A stretch of DNA of 64,000 bases from the NCBI RefSeq assembly GCF_002259605.1, contig NZ_MWWR01000004.1, forward strand, positions 196,966-260,965, in the 5' to 3' direction. The DNA comes from Pseudoscardovia radai. Lineage in GTDB: Bacteria > Actinomycetota > Actinomycetes > Actinomycetales > Bifidobacteriaceae. The stretch's first letter is position 1; each line of letters begins with the position of its first letter. Shown here in pieces: positions 59,250-64,000 of this stretch. Position numbers and translations under genes: made by a program. The notes under the pieces are model-generated. The model was not told the DNA's origin. It did not search any database and saw only the letters and a program-made list of their open reading frames with translations.

Positions 59250-60260
59250 ATGAACAGAGCGTATGGGCCTTCCGATGGTCCCGAACAAGACGATGCACGA
59301 TTTTCCGACCCGTCATCCGAATCGTCGGCCGGCCCCGCCAAGGCGGCCTCCCACGCCCGTCGCCGCCATCCCGCGCTCATCGTCATTGCCATCGTCATCG
59401 TCGTGGCGCTGGTCGTCGGATGCGGCCTGTACACGCGCTACCGTATGACGCGCAACGGCGCCGGAGCATCGTCGGAGGCCGCGGCCGCTACCGAAACCCC
59501 CGACACTCCCACCGCTACCGAAACCCTCGACGCCGCCGACGCCGACCTCACGAAAGAAGCCCCCGTCCCCGAGCCATCCACCCCGCGCAACGTCGACATC
59601 ACCGCCGACATGAAGCCGACGCTCGACTCCATCTTCGCCGGCGCCGACTACGCCGTCCAGGTGGTGAGCATGGCGAACGACGCCACCATCGTGAGCATCG
59701 ACCCCGAGCAGCAGTTCACCGGCGCGAGCACCTACAAGCTGTTCGTGGCCTACTCCATGATCAGCGCCGTCGAAAACGGCACCATGACGTGGGACACGCC
59801 GTTCAACGGCCAGACGCTCGGCTCGTGCTTCGACACCATGATCGTCAACTCCGACAACGCCTGCCCTCTCGCCTGGCTCAACATGAAGAACCCGCTGACG
59901 GTGCAGCAGGAGATGCGCGACGCCGGCTTCATGAACTCCGGTTTCGCCGACGATTCCTACGTCACGGCCGGCGACCTCGCCGACTACCTCACGCGCCTGT
60001 ACAAAGGCACGTTCATGGACCCGGATTCGCGCGCGAAACTGCTCGAGGACATGACGACGCAGGTGTATCGCTCCGGCATTCCGACGGGCATCGGCGAGCA
60101 CGGCACGGTGGCTGACAAGGTCGGCTTCCTCTACGGGTTGCTCCACGATGCCGCCATCGTGTATTCCGACAAGGGGGACTATGTGATGGTGATCCTCACC
60201 GATGGGTCGTCGTGGGGCGCGATTGCGCAGGCCGCGGGCGCGATTTACGACGCGCTGTGA
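59250..60260 (+). CDS. Membrane-anchored serine hydrolase with class A beta-lactamase fold
   Basis: The 336-residue protein has a cytosolic N-terminus, one membrane segment (residues 42-65) and an external domain with the SxxK motif in TGASTYKLFVAYSM, the SDN motif in IVNSDNACPLAWL, and a KTG-like DKVGF in GTVADKVGFLYG. This is the serine beta-lactamase/penicillin-binding fold. The KTG is degraded to KVG and there is no E166-type Glu I can point to, so a true beta-lactamase is unlikely; a peptidoglycan-related or inactive sensor role is more plausible. Start is uncertain only slightly. Confidence 0.85.
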   Translation: MNRAYGPSDGPEQDDARFSDPSSESSAGPAKAASHARRRHPALIVIAIVIVVALVVGCGLYTRYRMTRNGAGASSEAAAATETPDTPTATETLDAADADLTKEAPVPEPSTPRNVDITADMKPTLDSIFAGADYAVQVVSMANDATIVSIDPEQQFTGASTYKLFVAYSMISAVENGTMTWDTPFNGQTLGSCFDTMIVNSDNACPLAWLNMKNPLTVQQEMRDAGFMNSGFADDSYVTAGDLADYLTRLYKGTFMDPDSRAKLLEDMTTQVYRSGIPTGIGEHGTVADKVGFLYGLLHDAAIVYSDKGDYVMVILTDGSSWGAIAQAAGAIYDAL

Positions 60261-60333
60261 GCGCTGTGAGAGGCGGCGCTGCCAGAGGCGCGGATGGCGC
60301 ATAAAACGGCGCATAGAACGTCGCATAAAACAA

Positions 60334-60361
60334 GGGGTCGCATGCCGGAGCATGCGACCCC
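60334..60361. terminator. Bidirectional terminator between the serine hydrolase and valS
   Basis: GGGGTCGCATGC pairs with GCATGCGACCCC around CGGA. Plus strand is followed by TTTCG, minus strand by TTGTTTTATG, so both convergent genes can end here. Confidence 0.88.
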
Positions 60362-60394
60362 TTTCGTATTCGTTCCGTATTCGGAAGCCCTGGC

Positions 60395-63142
60395 TTACTC
60401 GCCCTTCGGAGCCTTCGGGGCCTTCGGCTTCTTGGCCGGGGCCTCGCCGAGCTCGCTCGAGACGATCTTGACGCCGGTGATCTGGTCGTCGTCGGCATCG
60501 TTCGCGTGGCTCACGCTGTTGATCACGATCTTGCCGGTCACGTGGCCGGCCTCGGCGATGTCGGGCAGGGAGGACTTCACGAAGTTCGCACCCTCGTGGT
60601 CGACGTTCATCTCGGCCTTGAGGATCGGCGTCTTCATGGAGACCTTGGCCTCGGACTTGATCTTGCGCAGGGCGGCGAGGGCGCGTCCGGCCCAGTCGAG
60701 CTGGGCAGGATCGGCCTTGCCGGCGCAGGACGCGTAGTACGCGGCGTCCGGCCATGCGGCGCGGTGCACGGAACCGCCGTCCGCGTGCATCCAGCTCCAC
60801 ACTTCCTCCGTGGCGTACGGCAGGTACGGGGCGAAGAGACGGGCGAAGGCGTCGAGGCCCAGGCCCAGCGTGGTGCGGGCGGAGAGCACGTCCTCGGCGC
60901 TCGGCATCTCGTGCGTCGCGTCGGCCGTGCCATAGGCGCGGTTCTTCACGAGCTCGATGTAATCGTCGCAGAACTGCCAGAAGAAGGTCTCGATGAGGTC
61001 GAGCGCCTTGGCGTGATCGTAGTTCTCGAGCGATTCGGTGGCCTCGGCGATAACCTTGCCCAGCGCACCCATCGTGGCGCGGTCGAGCGCAACCGTCACG
61101 TTCGCGGGGTCCCACACGGCCTGCGCGGGCTCGCCCACATGGTGGTTCTCGTCCTCGCGGCCGATGGCGAGCGCGAACTTCGTGGCGTTGAGCAGCTTGA
61201 TGGCGAGGCGGCGCCCGATTTTCATCTGGCCCTCGTCATACGTGGCGTCGACGCCCAGGCGCGCGGAGGCGGCCCAGTAGCGCACGGCATCCGCGCCGTA
61301 CTTGTCGATCGGCTCGTTCGGAACAACCACGTTGCCCTTGGACTTGCTCATCTTCTTGTGGTCCGGATCGAGAATCCAGCCGGAGAGCGTCGCGTGCTTC
61401 CACGGCAGCACGCCGTTCTCGAGATGCGCGCGGTCGATGGTGCTGAACAGCCAGGTGCGGATGATGTCCTGGCCCTGCGGGCGCAGGTCCATCGGGAACG
61501 ACGCGTTGAAGAAGCCGTCCTCGCCGGGCTCGCCCCAGTGGGTCACGATCTGCGGGGTGAGCGACGACGTGGCCCACGTGTCCATGATGTCCTTCTCGGC
61601 CGTGAAGCCGCCGGGCTGGTCACGCTGCTCCTCGTCGAAGCCCTCCGGGACGTCCTGCGTCGGATCGATCGGCAGATCCGCTTCCTCCGGGGTGATCGGG
61701 TGCTCGTAATCGGTGGTGCCGTCGGCGTTCACCGGGTACCACAGCGGGAACGGGATGCCGAAGTAGCGCTGGCGCGAGATGAGCCAGTCGCCGTTGAGGC
61801 CCTCGACCCAGTTGTTGTAGCGCACGCGCATGAAGTCGGGGTGGAAGTCGAGTTCCTTGCCGCGCTCGAGGAGCTCGGCGTTCAGCTGCGGGTCGGTGCC
61901 GCCGTTCTTGAGGTACCACTGGCGCGAGGTGACGATCTCGAGCGGCTTGTCGCCCTTCTCATAGAAGTTCGTCATACGCTTCGTCGGGCGCGGCTCGCCG
62001 TCCAGATCGCCGGACTGGCGCAGCGCCTCGACGATGATCTTGCGGGCGGAGAACGTGGTCTTGCCCTCGAGCTGCTGGAACAGGCCGATGCCCTCCGGGT
62101 CCTCGAGCCAGTCCGGCACGCTCATGATGATGCGGCCGTTGCGCTGGATGATCGAGCGGGTCGGCAGATGCAGGTCGCGCCACCACTCGACGTCGGTGAC
62201 GTCGCCGAAGGTGCAGCACATGGCGATGCCGGCGCCCTTGTCCATCTCCGCGGCCTTGTGCGCGAGAATCGGCACCTTGACCTTGAACAGCGGGGAGTAC
62301 ACGTACTGGCCGAAGTACTTCTGGTAGCGCTCGTCGTCAGGATGCGCGATGAGGGCGCAGCAGGCGGGGAGCAGCTCGGGGCGGGTGGTCTCGATGTAGA
62401 TCGGTGTGCCGTCCTCGAAGCGGAAGGCCACACGATGGTAGAAGCCATCGTATTCGCGGCTTTCGAGCTCGGCCTGGGCTACCGCGGTCTGGAACGTGAC
62501 GTCCCACAGGCCCGGGGCTTCCTTCTGATAGGCCTCGCCACGGGCGAGGTTGCGCAGGAACGCCTTCTGGGCCACGCGGCGTGCGTGCGTGCCGATGGTG
62601 TTATAGGTCTGTGTCCAGTCGACCGACAGGCCCAGCGCGCGCCACAGGTGCTCGAACTGCGCCTCGTCCTGCGGGGTGAGCTTCTCGCACAGCTCGATGA
62701 AGTTCTGACGGGAGCAGGGCACCTGGTCCTTGGCCTGGATCTTCTTGCCCTCGGTGCCTTCGAACGGCGGCTTGAAATCGGGATCGTACTTCAGCGACGT
62801 GTCCACGCGCACGCCGTAATAGTTCTGCACGCGGCGCTCGGTGGGCAGGCCGTTGTCGTCCCAGCCCATCGGGTAGAGCACGTCGAAACCGCGCATGCGC
62901 TTGTAGCGCGCGATGACGTCGGTATGCGTATAGGAGAAGACATGGCCCACGTGCAGATGGCCGGACGCGGTGGGCGGCGGGGTGTCGATGGAGTAGACGG
63001 CCTTGCGGTCACGGGTGTTGCGGAAACGGTAGACCTGGGACTCCTCCCAGACCTTGCCCCACTTGTTCTCGAGGCCCTCGACCCCGACGCGATCGGGCAG
63101 CGGGGTCAGGTTCGCTGTGATGGATTCTTTTTTATCAGCCAT
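60395..63142 (-). CDS. valS: Valyl-tRNA synthetase
   Basis: Class I synthetase charging tRNA-Val. The 915-residue protein has PPPTASGHLHVGHVFSYTHTD with the HxGH motif near residue 60, the editing (CP1) domain at about 240-380 with YIETTRPELLPACCALIAHPDDERY, the KMSKSKGN motif and the anticodon-binding domain. The C-terminal coiled coil typical of longer ValRS forms is short here, ending EAPAKKPKAPKAPKGE. The start is ATG with weak upstream Shine-Dalgarno. Confidence 0.97.
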   Translation of the reverse strand: MADKKESITANLTPLPDRVGVEGLENKWGKVWEESQVYRFRNTRDRKAVYSIDTPPPTASGHLHVGHVFSYTHTDVIARYKRMRGFDVLYPMGWDDNGLPTERRVQNYYGVRVDTSLKYDPDFKPPFEGTEGKKIQAKDQVPCSRQNFIELCEKLTPQDEAQFEHLWRALGLSVDWTQTYNTIGTHARRVAQKAFLRNLARGEAYQKEAPGLWDVTFQTAVAQAELESREYDGFYHRVAFRFEDGTPIYIETTRPELLPACCALIAHPDDERYQKYFGQYVYSPLFKVKVPILAHKAAEMDKGAGIAMCCTFGDVTDVEWWRDLHLPTRSIIQRNGRIIMSVPDWLEDPEGIGLFQQLEGKTTFSARKIIVEALRQSGDLDGEPRPTKRMTNFYEKGDKPLEIVTSRQWYLKNGGTDPQLNAELLERGKELDFHPDFMRVRYNNWVEGLNGDWLISRQRYFGIPFPLWYPVNADGTTDYEHPITPEEADLPIDPTQDVPEGFDEEQRDQPGGFTAEKDIMDTWATSSLTPQIVTHWGEPGEDGFFNASFPMDLRPQGQDIIRTWLFSTIDRAHLENGVLPWKHATLSGWILDPDHKKMSKSKGNVVVPNEPIDKYGADAVRYWAASARLGVDATYDEGQMKIGRRLAIKLLNATKFALAIGREDENHHVGEPAQAVWDPANVTVALDRATMGALGKVIAEATESLENYDHAKALDLIETFFWQFCDDYIELVKNRAYGTADATHEMPSAEDVLSARTTLGLGLDAFARLFAPYLPYATEEVWSWMHADGGSVHRAAWPDAAYYASCAGKADPAQLDWAGRALAALRKIKSEAKVSMKTPILKAEMNVDHEGANFVKSSLPDIAEAGHVTGKIVINSVSHANDADDDQITGVKIVSSELGEAPAKKPKAPKAPKGE

Positions 63143-63219
63143 AGCCGCCAGTCTAAGGATTCAGCGTGACATGAGACCGTTTCCGCTTCGCCCTCTCGCG
63201 GCGGGGACAGGTTCCTTTT

Positions 63220-63301
63220 AACAATGTGATGGCTTGCGGACAGAAATCGTGTGATTGTGCCGTCCGGAGGCCGTTTTGTGTCCGTTTCCCATCACATTGT
63301 T
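63220..63301. repeat. 82-nt palindromic element (family B), AACAATGTGATGG type
   Basis: Begins AACAATGTGATGG and ends CCATCACATTGTT, exactly 82 nt, preceded by GGTTCCTTTT as in two other copies. It stands upstream of valS. Confidence 0.9.
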
Positions 63302-63341
63302 ATGGGAGAGGGTGGCGTCCGGCGGTGTTTCGGTACGTTTT

Positions 63342-63815
63342 GGCGTTCGGCGGGTGTGTGGGCACCCGCTTTGGGCGGTTTTGGGGTTCCGGCGGGCGGT
63401 TTTGGGGTTGGAATCGCGCAAAGTGGGTGTGGTGGCGCCCACTTTATGCGGTTTTGGGGTGGTTTTGACGATTTTTCGGCCTGAAATGGCGTTCGGCGGG
63501 TGTGTGGACACCCACTTTATGCGGTTTTGGGGTTCCGGCGGGTGGTTTTGGGCCCGGAATGGTGCAAAGTGGGTGTGATGGCACCCGCTTTATGCGGTTT
63601 TGGGGTGGTTTCTACGATTTTTGGCCTGAAATGGCGTTCGGCGGGTGTGGCGGCACCCGCTTTGGGCGGTTTCGGGGTGGTTTTTACGATTTTCCGGCCT
63701 GGAATCGTGCAAAGTGGGTGTGATGGCACCCGCTTTGGGTGGTTTTGGGGTGGTATTGACGATTTTTCGGCCTGAAATGGCGTTCGGCGGGTGTGATGGC
63801 ACCCGCTTTGCACGG
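63342..63815. repeat. Seven-unit family C array, period about 73 bp
   Basis: Units start near 63349, 63422, 63495, 63568, 63640, 63713 and 63786 (spacing 73, 73, 73, 72, 73, 73). Two alternating cores occur, GGCGGGTG...CACCCGC and AAAGTGGGTG...CACCCACTTT, so the full repeat is about 146 bp. Spacers share GGGGTGGTTTTGACGATTTT. The array fills the gap between valS and the last gene; open frames through it are products of the repeat. Confidence 0.88.
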
Positions 63816-63849
63816 TTTTGGGGTCTGGGCAGACGATTTTCCCGCCGCG

Positions 63850-64000
63850 TCAGTTCACGTGGAGGGCGGTGAGGTCGAGGCGGTCGGACGAGTACAGGGC
63901 GGGCATGCCGGTGAGGGTGCTGCGCGAGGCGGCTACGGGGGTCGACACATAGAGCCACACATAGGGGCTGTCGGTATCGAGCCGGTCGGCGAGCGCGGCC
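63850..64000 (-). CDS. C-terminal end of a probable family 5 extracellular solute-binding protein (truncated by window)
   Basis: The minus-strand frame ending in TGA at 63852-63850 reads back to the window edge and encodes 49 residues, ending YSSDRLDLTALHVN. The segment DTDSPYVWLYVSTPVAASRS looks like the final strand region of oligopeptide-type (SBP_bac_5) binding proteins, where PYxxLY precedes the last helices. The call rests on this short tail and on expected context, so it is tentative; the rest lies outside the window. Confidence 0.45.
   Translation of the reverse strand, partial: AALADRLDTDSPYVWLYVSTPVAASRSTLTGMPALYSSDRLDLTALHVN

Noticed and set aside
59250-60260. True antibiotic-resistance beta-lactamase
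   Set aside because: The SxxK and SDN motifs are present but KTG is altered and the deacylation Glu is not evident; the protein is also membrane-anchored with a long linker.
63226-63872. Short open frames inside the repeat array
   Set aside because: They encode only the repeat itself in several phases, without ribosome binding sites or domain signatures.

Overview
The window is a gene-dense, high-GC piece of a Gram-positive actinobacterial chromosome. Gene content and style point to the genus Bifidobacterium: a glucose-type PTS with its general components, an LPxTG/class C sortase pilus locus, an NADP-type glutamate dehydrogenase, a long S16 with an Ala/Glu tail, and a Rho with an Arg/Asp-rich insertion. 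The species cannot be named from the sequence alone. No prophage, insertion sequence, CRISPR array or rRNA operon was found.

Layout. 1-11 kb: 3' part of recG, an array of TTTTGCGG palindromes, trmD, rsmD, a VanZ-like membrane protein, a nitroreductase, then on the minus strand rimM, a KH-domain protein, rpsP, a membrane-anchored endonuclease/exonuclease/phosphatase protein and ffh. 11-20 kb: a His/Gly-rich membrane protein, cysS, a class I glutamine amidotransferase, an ABC-F ATPase and phosphoglucomutase. 20-26 kb: a sugar PTS locus (IIBCA permease, BglG/LicT antiterminator, HPr, Enzyme I) whose first gene sits behind a RAT/terminator switch. 26-33 kb: serS, a diacylglycerol-kinase-like gene, tRNA-Ser, a large palindrome array, a membrane alpha/beta hydrolase, and a zinc alcohol dehydrogenase behind a MerR-type promoter. 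33-42 kb: a pilus operon (giant tip adhesin, shaft pilin, class C sortase). 42-49 kb: a zinc-ribbon membrane protein, gdhA, a coupled TPR-DUF4037/DUF4125 gene pair, tRNA-Leu and tRNA-Thr. 49-64 kb: mannose-1-phosphate guanylyltransferase, pgi, rho, thiC behind a TPP riboswitch, a small membrane protein, chorismate mutase, a class A beta-lactamase-fold protein, valS, and the 3' end of a probable solute-binding protein gene.

Two things stand out. First, the pilus tip protein appears to carry four Ig-like (Big_2) domains and a starch-binding-module-like domain inserted inside one CnaB domain. This would put a glycan-binding device on the pilus. Second, nearly every longer intergenic gap is filled by one of five palindromic repeat families. 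They have strict lengths (47 and 82 nt), compensatory changes between arms, and tandem spacings of about 72-74 or 83-85 bp, which are close to 7 and 8 turns of the DNA helix. I do not recognise these families as described elements.

Functional links: the PTS genes, pgm, pgi and the mannose-1-phosphate guanylyltransferase handle hexose uptake and hexose-phosphate/sugar-nucleotide supply. rpsP, KH, rimM, trmD and rsmD, together with ffh and three tRNA synthetases, form a translation neighbourhood. All calls rest on reading the sequence; no database search was run.
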